64,000 nt of DNA, from NCBI GenBank assembly GCA_964593155.1, contig CAZQHE010000004.1, positions 1 to 64,000 on the forward strand. Reading direction: 5' to 3'. The notes beneath the pieces were generated by a model. That model worked only from the letters and a program-made list of their open reading frames with translations, was not told the origin of the DNA and did no database searches. This stretch comes from JAJRXK01 sp964593155 (GTDB taxonomy: Bacteria > Krumholzibacteriota > Krumholzibacteriia > JAJRXK01). The first letter of the stretch is position 1. Each line of letters begins with the position of its first letter. Below, in pieces: positions 26,089 through 33,197 of this stretch. The translations under genes were made by a program, and so were the position numbers.

Positions 26089-27237
26089 ATGCACGCTCGA
26101 CACCGACTGGGCCTGGCCGCGATGTTCACGGACCTGGGCCTGTACCTGCTCATGCTGAGCCTGCCCTACCGGCTTCTGGACCGCGACGCGTCCTCGGCCG
26201 TGATCGGCCTCGTCCCGCTCATGTACGCCGCGCCCTACGGGCTCGTCGCGCTCATGGCCGGCCGCGTGAGCGACCGCTTCCCGCGGCGGGGCCCGATCCG
26301 CGTGGGCCTGGCCCTCGCCGTGCTCGCGACCGCTTCGCTGGCCGCCGTCGATCCCGTGCCCACGGTTCTCGGCCTGGTCGTGGCCGTGGGCGTGGGCCTG
26401 GGCTTCTTCTGGCCCTCGGTGCAGGCGGGCTTCTCCGAGGTCGCCGCCGGCCGCGATCTGCACGGCCTCACGCGGCTGTTCAACGTGAGCTGGAGCACGG
26501 GCAAGGGACTGGGGTTGCTCTTCGGGGGGCTGTTGCTGGGCGTGATCGGCGCCGAGCGCGTCCCGCTGGTCGCCGCCGCGTCCTTCACGGCCTCGGCGCT
26601 GGTCCTTCCCCCGATGGCCCGACCGGGCGATCACAGCGAGGCGATCGCCGAGGAGGGCGGCGCCCCACCTCCGCGGACCCAGCAGGCCTTCCGACGCGCG
26701 GCGTGGATCGCCAACGGGATCTCCTTCGGCATCGCCGCGACCGTCAACCACCACCTGCCCAAGGTGCTGCTGGGCGTCGACATCGGCGGGCGGGACTTCG
26801 GAATCTTCTTCGGCTCGGTCTTCCTCGCCCAGACCCTGCTGTTCGTCACCGTGGGGAACCTGCGGGCCTGGCACTACCGCGCACTCCCGCTCGTCGGGAT
26901 GCAGGTGGTGCTGGCGGTCGGCGCGGTCGCGGTGACCGGGGTCGAGTCCTTCGTGGCGCTCATGCTGTTCGCCCCGCTCCTGGGGGCCGGCCTGGGCTTC
27001 GCCTACCAGTCGAGTCTGTACTACTCGCTACACGCACCGGTGGCGCGCGGGGCACAGGCCGGTGTGCACGAGGCCGCGCTCGGCCTGGCCAGTGCGACCA
27101 TTCCGGTGGCAGGAGGCTTCGCGGTGGCCGGTGCGGGCGTGCGGGCCCCCTTCGTCCTGGCGGCCGTGTGCATGCTGGTCAGCGCGATCGTGGGTACGAA
27201 CTGGATCCGTCGCTCTCTGCGGTCACCTCGACACTGA
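26089..27237 (+). CDS. MFS transporter
   Basis: A 382-residue major-facilitator carrier with about 12 hydrophobic helices. The cytoplasmic loop after helix 2 contains GRVSDRFPRRGPI, matching the family G-x3-D-R-x-G-R-R motif. A central loop (about 180-205) is hydrophilic and carries GDHSEAIAEEGG. The substrate cannot be told. ATG at 26089 is used; GAGGAG lies about 14 nt upstream, further than ideal, and a GTG at 26050 in frame is an alternative. It is divergent from the FadL-type gene. The last 59 nt overlap the convergent B3/B4 gene. Confidence 0.85.
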   Translation: MHARHRLGLAAMFTDLGLYLLMLSLPYRLLDRDASSAVIGLVPLMYAAPYGLVALMAGRVSDRFPRRGPIRVGLALAVLATASLAAVDPVPTVLGLVVAVGVGLGFFWPSVQAGFSEVAAGRDLHGLTRLFNVSWSTGKGLGLLFGGLLLGVIGAERVPLVAAASFTASALVLPPMARPGDHSEAIAEEGGAPPPRTQQAFRRAAWIANGISFGIAATVNHHLPKVLLGVDIGGRDFGIFFGSVFLAQTLLFVTVGNLRAWHYRALPLVGMQVVLAVGAVAVTGVESFVALMLFAPLLGAGLGFAYQSSLYYSLHAPVARGAQAGVHEAALGLASATIPVAGGFAVAGAGVRAPFVLAAVCMLVSAIVGTNWIRRSLRSPRH

Positions 27238-27904
27238 GGACGACCCGGCCGCCAGCGTGTTCCACGAGTCGTCGACCGAGTGCCTCGCCTGCCCCACGCA
27301 ACCGATCCGGCTCGACGTCCGCGGGTGCGAACACGATCGCCGCCACCCGCGTCGTGCCGTCGCGGACGCAGGTACGCTCGCTGTCGCTGGTCGGGCTTCC
27401 GAAAGGACCCTCGCGATCGGCCACGCACAGGCGCCCCTCGAGGTGGACCGGACCCTTGCGGATCCCCGCGTACTCCTCGCCGGTCCCTCCCACGCGGACG
27501 GTGGCCTGGTCGCCCACGACGCGATCGCGATCGTACAGACCGAGCGGCAACAGCCATTCCAGCGAGACCCAGTTGCCGACGTCGACCACTTCGTTCAGAC
27601 GGTGGATCGACTGGCCCTTGCGCGCGCGCCGCATCAGCGCTTCACTGCTCGGCCGGTGACGGGTCGGATCGACGCCGAAGGACCGGTACAGGCGACGAGC
27701 GGCATCGATGCCCTCGACCTCGCCGATGGCGATCGCGGCCGCCGCCGCACCGCGCTCGCGCGCCAGGGCCTCGAGCCGCGCATGCGCCCGGCCCCGGTCA
27801 CCGACCTCGACACCGTCGACCTCGACGGCCCACGCGCGAACGCGATCCACCACCGAGGGATCGAGAATCCAGCGCAGGGCCGGTTCCGGAGATTCGTCGA
27901 CCAT
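27179..27904 (-). CDS. B3/B4 tRNA-binding domain protein
   Basis: A 241-residue stand-alone copy of the B3/B4 domain found in the beta subunit of phenylalanyl-tRNA synthetase. The typical core is visible: SIHRLNEVVDVGNWVSLE, GGTGEEYAGI, the turn KGPVHLEGR and the signature GPFGSPTSDSERT. In PheT this domain contributes to editing; stand-alone versions may clear mischarged tRNA or bind amino acids, but their role is not settled. AGGAGG lies 6 nt before the ATG at 27904. Its 3' end overlaps the MFS gene on the other strand by 59 nt. It is divergent from the HEAT-repeat gene. Confidence 0.88.
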   Translation of the reverse strand: MVDESPEPALRWILDPSVVDRVRAWAVEVDGVEVGDRGRAHARLEALARERGAAAAAIAIGEVEGIDAARRLYRSFGVDPTRHRPSSEALMRRARKGQSIHRLNEVVDVGNWVSLEWLLPLGLYDRDRVVGDQATVRVGGTGEEYAGIRKGPVHLEGRLCVADREGPFGSPTSDSERTCVRDGTTRVAAIVFAPADVEPDRLRGAGEALGRRLVEHAGGRVVLSVEVTAESDGSSSYPRSR

Positions 27905-27924
27905 CAATGCCTCCTGCGACGAGG

Positions 27925-27953
27925 TTGACACCCTCGCTCGATTTTCGAATCCT
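27925..27953 (+). promoter_or_regulatory. Candidate promoter of the HEAT-repeat gene
   Basis: A perfect TTGACA (27925-27930) lies 17 nt before AATCCT (27948-27953), a weak -10. Transcription would start near 27960, right at the ATG at 27963, and no ribosome site is visible, so the message may be leaderless. Confidence 0.4.
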
Positions 27954-27962
27954 CAACGTACC

Positions 27963-29255
27963 ATGATCGACTTCGGACGAAAGCCACTGCGGGGACAGGT
28001 CCACGGATTCCTCGACCGGATGCGCGCCGCGTTGCACGACGGCCTGCGCGTCGGGGACTCGTACCGGGCACTGGCCGATGCACTGCACGCAGAGCCCGCG
28101 GTGGCGGAGCAGACGCTCACCGAACTGTGTCTGTGGTCCGACGACGACCTCATGACCTTCCTCGACGGGGCGTGGACCAGTGAGGTCCCCGAAGCCCTGG
28201 ACGTGGCCGCGGCGGTGGTCCAGCGGCGCGGGCTGACCGGCCTGCTGCCCTGGGTCGACCGCTTGTTGCAGGACGAGACCTCGACCCGCTGGCTGGTCGA
28301 CGTGTTGTCGGAAGTGCGCGACGACGACTCCACCCGGCTGCTGATCCGGCTCATGGATCACGGCTCGAGTTCGATCCGCCGCCGTGCGGCCGACGGGCTG
28401 GCCGCTCACCGCAGCCACGTGGACGGCCGTGCGCTGGTTCGCTTCCTCGCCAGTCCGCTGGTGCAGACCCTGTCGTACCCCGACCCGCTCGCGGCCGTGC
28501 GTGCCCTGCACCGTCTCGCCGAGCCCTCGCTGGAGCCGGACTTCGGCCACGACACGGCCCGGCGGGCCGAGCGCGTGCTCGTGAACTGCGTCGTCCACGA
28601 CCGGCGGACCCCGGTCCGCGGCGACGCCATCGCCGCCCTGGGCGACCTCGGCAGCCGTGCCGCCGTGCGCTGTCTCGTGGACATGCTGCACCGTGACTCG
28701 GAGACCTTCCACCGCGACGTGGTCATCGCGCTCCGGAAGATCCGCCCCGACCGCGCCTTGATCGCACTCCTCGGCCTGTTGCGGAGTCGGGATCCGATCA
28801 TCCGCGAGGAGGCCGCCCACGCGCTCGGCGAGATCGGTGACCAGCAGGCGGTGCGTCGTGTCCGCGCCCTGCTCGACGACGAGAACTCCGACGTGCGACA
28901 GGAAGCGGTGCTGGCCCTCGGTAAGCTCGGCGGCCGGGAGGTGCTCGACGCTCTCGACCGCGCACTCGCCGACGACGACCCCCACGTGCGGATCAACGCC
29001 TGCAGCGCGCTGGCCGAGGGCATCGGCCGCAGCGCCCAGGGCAAGCTGATCCGAGCCCTCTACGACGGCTCGCCCGACGTGCGCGCCGAGGCCGCGCATC
29101 TGCTCGGCGACATCGGCGACGAGGAAGCCCAGCGCCACCTCGAGCTGTTGCTCACCGACGGCGCACGAGACGCCTTCGGCGACCGCGTGGGCAGCATCGT
29201 CCGCAAGGCACTGGCCCGACTCGAGCGCAGTCGACGTTACGGCCCCGCTGCCTGA
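27963..29255 (+). CDS. HEAT-repeat (PBS-lyase-type) protein
   Basis: A 430-residue soluble alpha-solenoid. Repeats of about 31 residues are clearest between 200 and 390, each with an A-x2-A-L-G-x-L/I-G core, for example AIAALGDLGSRAAV, AAHALGEIGDQQAV, AVLALGKLGGREVL and AAHLLGDIGDEEAQ. The first 130 residues are helical without obvious repeats. Such proteins are scaffolds or adaptors; in some bacteria they pair with bilin lyases, but nothing here suggests that. No signal peptide. The role is unknown; the repeat count and the absence of a catalytic domain favour protein-protein interaction. Confidence 0.85.
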   Translation: MIDFGRKPLRGQVHGFLDRMRAALHDGLRVGDSYRALADALHAEPAVAEQTLTELCLWSDDDLMTFLDGAWTSEVPEALDVAAAVVQRRGLTGLLPWVDRLLQDETSTRWLVDVLSEVRDDDSTRLLIRLMDHGSSSIRRRAADGLAAHRSHVDGRALVRFLASPLVQTLSYPDPLAAVRALHRLAEPSLEPDFGHDTARRAERVLVNCVVHDRRTPVRGDAIAALGDLGSRAAVRCLVDMLHRDSETFHRDVVIALRKIRPDRALIALLGLLRSRDPIIREEAAHALGEIGDQQAVRRVRALLDDENSDVRQEAVLALGKLGGREVLDALDRALADDDPHVRINACSALAEGIGRSAQGKLIRALYDGSPDVRAEAAHLLGDIGDEEAQRHLELLLTDGARDAFGDRVGSIVRKALARLERSRRYGPAA

Positions 29256-29325
29256 TCTCACGAATCGACAACGGTTTTCAGCGTTCTTTCCGCGTGAATC
29301 GATGTGCAGCGAGGACGCGTACCCC

Positions 29326-29387
29326 TATACTGTGACCGACGATGAAGGCTCCTCCTCCATCCGTCCCGGCCCTTTGCGGTAGGAGGA
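29326..29387 (+). promoter_or_regulatory. Promoter box and Shine-Dalgarno-sequestering leader of the STAS-like gene
   Basis: TATACT (29326-29331) is a good -10 box without a clear -35. In the leader, TCCTCCT (29350-29356) is the exact complement of the ribosome site AGGAGGA (29381-29387), with a 24-nt loop. Folding would hide the ribosome site; a factor, small RNA or temperature could release it. The pairing is directly visible; regulation is inference. Confidence 0.45.
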
Positions 29388-29392
29388 ATCGC

Positions 29393-29803
29393 ATGCCCAT
29401 CCGGTACGACGTCGACCACGGTCTGCGTCTGGTCTGTTCGCGTGCCTCCGGAACGATCGGACCCGACGATCTCGTCGACCACGTGCGTTCCGTCGCGACC
29501 GATCCCTCGATCGGCGCGGGCTTCAACGAGATCCTCGACCTCCGCGGCGCGAGCGAGTGCCGCATCCAGGTGCCCGATCTCCATCGGGCGGTCGAGGAGA
29601 GTCAGGACCACCGACACCGGCTCCGCCGATCGGCGCTCGTCTGCGCCGATCAGGACATCCTTCCCAAGCTGCTGCTCTACCAGGAGTTCTCGAAGCAACT
29701 CCCCGTCGAGGTCGGCGTCTTCGACCGCCTGCTGAGCGCAGCCGCGTGGCTCGACGTGAGCGAGCACGAGATCGAGGGTTCCGCCCTCTCGGTCCCGACT
29801 TAG
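29393..29803 (+). CDS. STAS/SEC14-like small cytoplasmic protein
   Basis: A 136-residue soluble protein. The pattern of an early beta-hairpin (RYDVDHGLRLV), ASGTIGPDDLVDHVRS and a central EILDLRGA strand resembles the short STAS-like family common in marine and FCB bacteria, in which a residue in the LDLR loop is conserved. No phosphorylatable serine of the anti-sigma-antagonist class is obvious, so a direct partner-switching role is not supported. ATG at 29393 follows a strong TAGGAGGA site. It is monocistronic and convergent with rmlB. Function unknown. Confidence 0.65.
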   Translation: MPIRYDVDHGLRLVCSRASGTIGPDDLVDHVRSVATDPSIGAGFNEILDLRGASECRIQVPDLHRAVEESQDHRHRLRRSALVCADQDILPKLLLYQEFSKQLPVEVGVFDRLLSAAAWLDVSEHEIEGSALSVPT

Positions 29804-29821
29804 AGCCGGGCCCCTCGAGGG

Positions 29822-30844
29822 TCAGCGCGCGAAGCGTGAGCGATCTCCGTACATGGTGTCGTAGTAGTCACGGTACGCGCCGCTGCGGACCTGCTCGAGC
29901 CAGGGGCCGTTGTCGCGGTACCACGCGATGGTCTCGCCCAGCCCCTCCTCGAAGACCACGCGCGGTTCCCACCCGAGTTCCTCGCGGATCTTCGTGGCGT
30001 CGATCGCGTAGCGACGGTCGTGCCCCGGGCGATCGGTCACGTAGGTGATCAAGTCGTGGGACTTGCCCAGGTGGTCGAGCAGCGCCCTCACCACCTCGAT
30101 GTTCTCGCGCTCACTGTTGCCCCCGATGTTGTAGACCTCGCCGCTGCGGCCACCCCGCATGACCACGTCGATCGCCCGGCAGTGGTCGCGCACGTGCAAC
30201 CAGTCGCGCACGTTGCGGCCGTCGCCGTATACGGGCAACTCACGATCGTCCATGGCGTTGGCGATCATCAACGGGATCAGCTTCTCGGGGAACTGGAACG
30301 GTCCGTAGTTGTTGCTGCAGCGCGTGATCACCATGTCCACCCCGAAGGTGTGGTGGTAGGCGCGGCACAGCAGATCGGCCGAGGCCTTGCTGGCCGAGTA
30401 CGGGCTGTTCGGGGCCAACGGAGTGGTCTCGGTGAAAGCGCCCTCAGCCCCGAGGCTGCCGTAGACCTCGTCGGTACTGATCATCACGAAGCGTCCTTGC
30501 CGCAGCTCCCGCATGCGCTCGAGCAGGACCTGGGTGCCCATGACATTGGTCCGCAGGAAGACGTCGGGGCCTTCCACCGACCGGTCGACGTGGCTCTCGG
30601 CGGCGAAGTGCACGACCGCATCGACGGTTTCGTCGAGGACCGAGGCCACCGCCTCGGCGTCACAGACGTCACCTCGCACGAACCGATGGCGTGGATCGTC
30701 CTCCACCGAACGCAGGTTCTCGAGGTTGCCCGCATAGGTCAGGGCATCGAGGTTCACGATGTGCACGTCTTCGTGCGTCGCCAGCATCTCGAGCACGAAG
30801 TTCGCGCCGATGAAGCCGGCCCCGCCGGTGACCAGGATCTTCAA
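29822..30844 (-). CDS. rmlB: dTDP-glucose 4,6-dehydratase
   Basis: A 340-residue extended short-chain dehydrogenase. The NAD site is GGAGFIGANF at residues 7-16, the catalytic Thr-Asp-Glu is in STDEVYG and the YSASKAS motif holds Tyr and Lys. It makes dTDP-4-keto-6-deoxyglucose, the branch point to rhamnose and other 6-deoxy sugars. Start is TTG, with GAGAGGTG about 6 nt upstream. It follows rmlA by 30 nt in a btpA-rmlA-rmlB operon. rmlC and rmlD are not in the window, so the final sugar is undetermined. Confidence 0.95.
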   Translation of the reverse strand: MKILVTGGAGFIGANFVLEMLATHEDVHIVNLDALTYAGNLENLRSVEDDPRHRFVRGDVCDAEAVASVLDETVDAVVHFAAESHVDRSVEGPDVFLRTNVMGTQVLLERMRELRQGRFVMISTDEVYGSLGAEGAFTETTPLAPNSPYSASKASADLLCRAYHHTFGVDMVITRCSNNYGPFQFPEKLIPLMIANAMDDRELPVYGDGRNVRDWLHVRDHCRAIDVVMRGGRSGEVYNIGGNSERENIEVVRALLDHLGKSHDLITYVTDRPGHDRRYAIDATKIREELGWEPRVVFEEGLGETIAWYRDNGPWLEQVRSGAYRDYYDTMYGDRSRFAR

Positions 30845-30874
30845 GACTGCACCTCTCGACCGGATGGTCGCGGA

Positions 30875-31603
30875 TCAGGGATTGTTGGCGCCGGTCTCGG
30901 CGACCAGCTTGCTCGCGCGCAGCAACGAATCGAAGGTCCCGGCGTCGGTCCACCAGCCCTCCATCTCGCTCCACTGCATCTCGCCGCGTTCGATGTACCA
31001 GTTGTTCACGTCGGTGATCTCGAGCTCGCCGCGATCACTGGGCTTGAGCGTCTCGATGATCTCGAACACGCGATTGTCGAACATGTACACGCCCACGACG
31101 GCGAAGTCGCTCCTGGGCTGCTTCGGCTTCTCTTCGATACGGACGACCTTGTCGCCGTCGATCACGGGAACACCGAAGCGCTCGGGGTCGGGCACCTTCT
31201 TCAGCAGGATACGTGCGCCCTTCGCCTGTTTCCGGAATCCCTCCACCGCGTGGCGGATACTGCGTTCGAAGACGTTGTCGCCGAGGATCACGCAGATCGG
31301 CTCGTCGTCGGCGAAGTGCCGCGCCAGGCGCAGGGCGTCGGCAATGCCGCCCTCGCCCTCCTGGTAGGTGTAGTTCATGGTCGGCAGCCCGAACTCGCGG
31401 CCGTTGCCGAGCAGTTTGAGAAAATCACCCGCACTGTTGCCGCCGGTCACCACGAGGACGTCCTCGATCCCCGCCTGCACGAGCGCTCGGATCGGGTAGT
31501 GGATCATGGGCTTGTCGTAGACCGGCAGCAGGTGCTTGTTGGTGACCTTGGTCAGGGGATACAACCGGGTGCCGAGGCCGCCGGCGAGGATCACGCCCTT
31601 CAT
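30875..31603 (-). CDS. rmlA: Glucose-1-phosphate thymidylyltransferase (short form)
   Basis: A 242-residue nucleotidyltransferase opening with KGVILAGGLGTRLYPLT, the pyrophosphorylase signature, followed by KHLLPVYDKPMI. GDNVFE and EEKPKQPRSD complete the sugar-nucleotide site. At 242 residues it belongs to the short RmlA class lacking the extra C-terminal helices of the 290-residue enzyme. It makes dTDP-glucose for RmlB. The ATG overlaps the btpA stop (ATGA), so the genes are translationally coupled. Confidence 0.93.
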   Translation of the reverse strand: MKGVILAGGLGTRLYPLTKVTNKHLLPVYDKPMIHYPIRALVQAGIEDVLVVTGGNSAGDFLKLLGNGREFGLPTMNYTYQEGEGGIADALRLARHFADDEPICVILGDNVFERSIRHAVEGFRKQAKGARILLKKVPDPERFGVPVIDGDKVVRIEEKPKQPRSDFAVVGVYMFDNRVFEIIETLKPSDRGELEITDVNNWYIERGEMQWSEMEGWWTDAGTFDSLLRASKLVAETGANNP

Positions 31604-32445
31604 GGGTGGGAACTCCCGTGGGAATGGGTTCGAATCGAGGCAGCCCGGGTCCAGGCCGCGAGGAATCGGCGAGCACGGTCGGGATCGATGCCGGCTCCCG
31701 CCCGCCCCCCGTGCATGAGATCGCTACCCACGATCGCCCCGTCGACGCGTTCGACCCAGGCCGGTGCGGATCGGGCGGTCACGCCGCTGGCCACGATCAG
31801 GGGCGCGTCGCCGACGGCGTCGCGGAGTTCGATCACGTCACCCGGGTCGGCGGCCTCGCCGGTGGCCCGCCCGGTGATCAGCAGGGCGTCGGCCCGGCCG
31901 CGCGCGCGGGCGTCGGCGGCCTCGTCGCTCGGGCTCCGGGTCGCAAGTGGGGCGGCGTGCTTGACGGCGACGTCGGCGAGGACGCGCACCGACGTCGCAC
32001 TCCACGCCTTGCGCGCCCGCAGGATCTCGGCCGCCCGTCCTTCGATCAGACCCTGGTCGGTGACCGCAGCCCCGACGTGCACGTTCACCCGGATCGCATC
32101 GGCCTGACACGCGGTGGCGATCGCCAGTGCCGACAGTGCGTCGTTGCGCAGACAGTTGACCGCCACGCGCATCTCGGGGTGGCGCTCGCGTACCGCGGCC
32201 ACGACCCGGGCCATCGACGCCACCACCACGGGCTCGACGGTGGTGGCGTGGAAGGGGGCGTCGCCGAAGTTCTCGACGACCACCCCGGCGAAGCCCGCCC
32301 GCGCGAGGTGGGCGGCGTCCTCGAGTGCGCGGCGCAGCGGCCCGTCGGGATCGTCCCGGTATTCGGGCGCGCCCGGTAGGGCGGGAAGGTGGATCACGGC
32401 CCACACCGGGGGATCCATCCACGCCCGGTACTCGTCACGCGTCAT
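31600..32445 (-). CDS. btpA: BtpA/SgcQ family protein
   Basis: A 281-residue TIM-barrel-like protein. The family opening VIHLPALPGAPEYRDD, then GVVVENFGDAPF, an AIRVNVHVGAAVTDQG segment and late ASGVTA and VGSDL turns are all present. BtpA was named for a role in photosystem I stability in cyanobacteria and SgcQ for an unknown E. coli sugar operon; the reaction is unsettled. Start is uncertain: ATG at 32445, or GTG 9 nt upstream. It heads an operon with rmlA and rmlB, suggesting a sugar or sugar-phosphate link. Confidence 0.85.
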   Translation of the reverse strand: MTRDEYRAWMDPPVWAVIHLPALPGAPEYRDDPDGPLRRALEDAAHLARAGFAGVVVENFGDAPFHATTVEPVVVASMARVVAAVRERHPEMRVAVNCLRNDALSALAIATACQADAIRVNVHVGAAVTDQGLIEGRAAEILRARKAWSATSVRVLADVAVKHAAPLATRSPSDEAADARARGRADALLITGRATGEAADPGDVIELRDAVGDAPLIVASGVTARSAPAWVERVDGAIVGSDLMHGGRAGAGIDPDRARRFLAAWTRAASIRTHSHGSSHP

Positions 32446-32525
32446 CGGTTCCACGGTGGCTGCACCCGGTTCGGTTCGCTGCGCAGGGGCCCGGACGCAG
32501 GCTCGGTTCCGGGCCAAACCCGACG

Positions 32526-32534
32526 AGTGTAACA
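32526..32534 (-). promoter_or_regulatory. Extended -10 promoter candidate of btpA-rmlAB
   Basis: On the minus strand TGTTACACT (32534-32526) matches the extended -10 form TGnTAnnnT. No clear -35 lies upstream. The start would be near 32519, about 75 nt before btpA. GTGTAACAC here is also a short palindrome. Confidence 0.35.
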
Positions 32535-32568
32535 CAGGCACTCGGCCACCGCCGACGGCCGATCCTCC

Positions 32569-32597
32569 TTGCCCGACCAGCCCCCGCCCGGTAATCT
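32569..32597 (+). promoter_or_regulatory. Candidate promoter of tdk
   Basis: TTGCCC (32569-32574), 17 nt, TAATCT (32592-32597). Transcription would start near 32604, giving a leader of about 24 nt. It is one of the best instances of the local promoter pattern. Confidence 0.5.
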
Positions 32598-32627
32598 GCC
32601 CGGCCCCCGCACCCGAAGAGGACGACC

Positions 32628-33188
32628 ATGAATCCCAGGCCCGGCTCCGGCGGTTGGATCGAGACGATCACCGGTTGCATGTTCAGCGGCAAGAGCGAGG
32701 AGCTGATCCGTCAGCTCCGCCGGGCCGTGATCGCTCGCCAGGCCGTCCAGATCTTCAAACCCCGCCTCGACGACCGCTTCGACGAGCAGCACATCGTCAC
32801 GCACACCCAGGTGCGCCTGAAGAGCCAGGCGGTGCTCGACGCCGACGAGCTGCGACGTCAGGTGGCCGACGACACCGAGGTCGTCGGCGTCGACGAGGCC
32901 CAGTTCTTCGACCAGAGCCTCGTGGACGTCGCCACCGAGCTCGCCGCGCAGGGCCGGCGCGTGATCGTGGCCGGGCTCGACCTCGACTACCGCGGGGAAC
33001 CCTTCGAGCCCATGCCGCAGCTGATGGCCGTGTCGGAGTACGTGTCGAAGCAGCTGGCGATCTGCATGGTGTGCGGCGACCACGCCCACTTCTCGCAGCG
33101 GCTCACCTCGTCGCGCGAACGCATCGAGGTGGGTGCGGGCGAGACCTACGAGGCCCGCTGCCGGCGGCACTTCGATCGTCCGGAGTGA
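32628..33188 (+). CDS. tdk: Thymidine kinase (type II)
   Basis: A 186-residue salvage enzyme that phosphorylates thymidine with ATP. The P-loop is GCMFSGKSE near residue 18, the Walker B-like motif is DEAQFFD near 90, and the thymidine-binding loop and lasso lie in the C-terminal third. The zinc ribbon is visible as CMVCG plus CRRH. Length and motif order are those of the tetrameric type II family. A GAAGAGG site lies upstream of the ATG. It is monocistronic, divergent from btpA and convergent with the HDOD gene. Confidence 0.95.
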   Translation: MNPRPGSGGWIETITGCMFSGKSEELIRQLRRAVIARQAVQIFKPRLDDRFDEQHIVTHTQVRLKSQAVLDADELRRQVADDTEVVGVDEAQFFDQSLVDVATELAAQGRRVIVAGLDLDYRGEPFEPMPQLMAVSEYVSKQLAICMVCGDHAHFSQRLTSSRERIEVGAGETYEARCRRHFDRPE

Positions 33189-33197
33189 ACGACGGGG

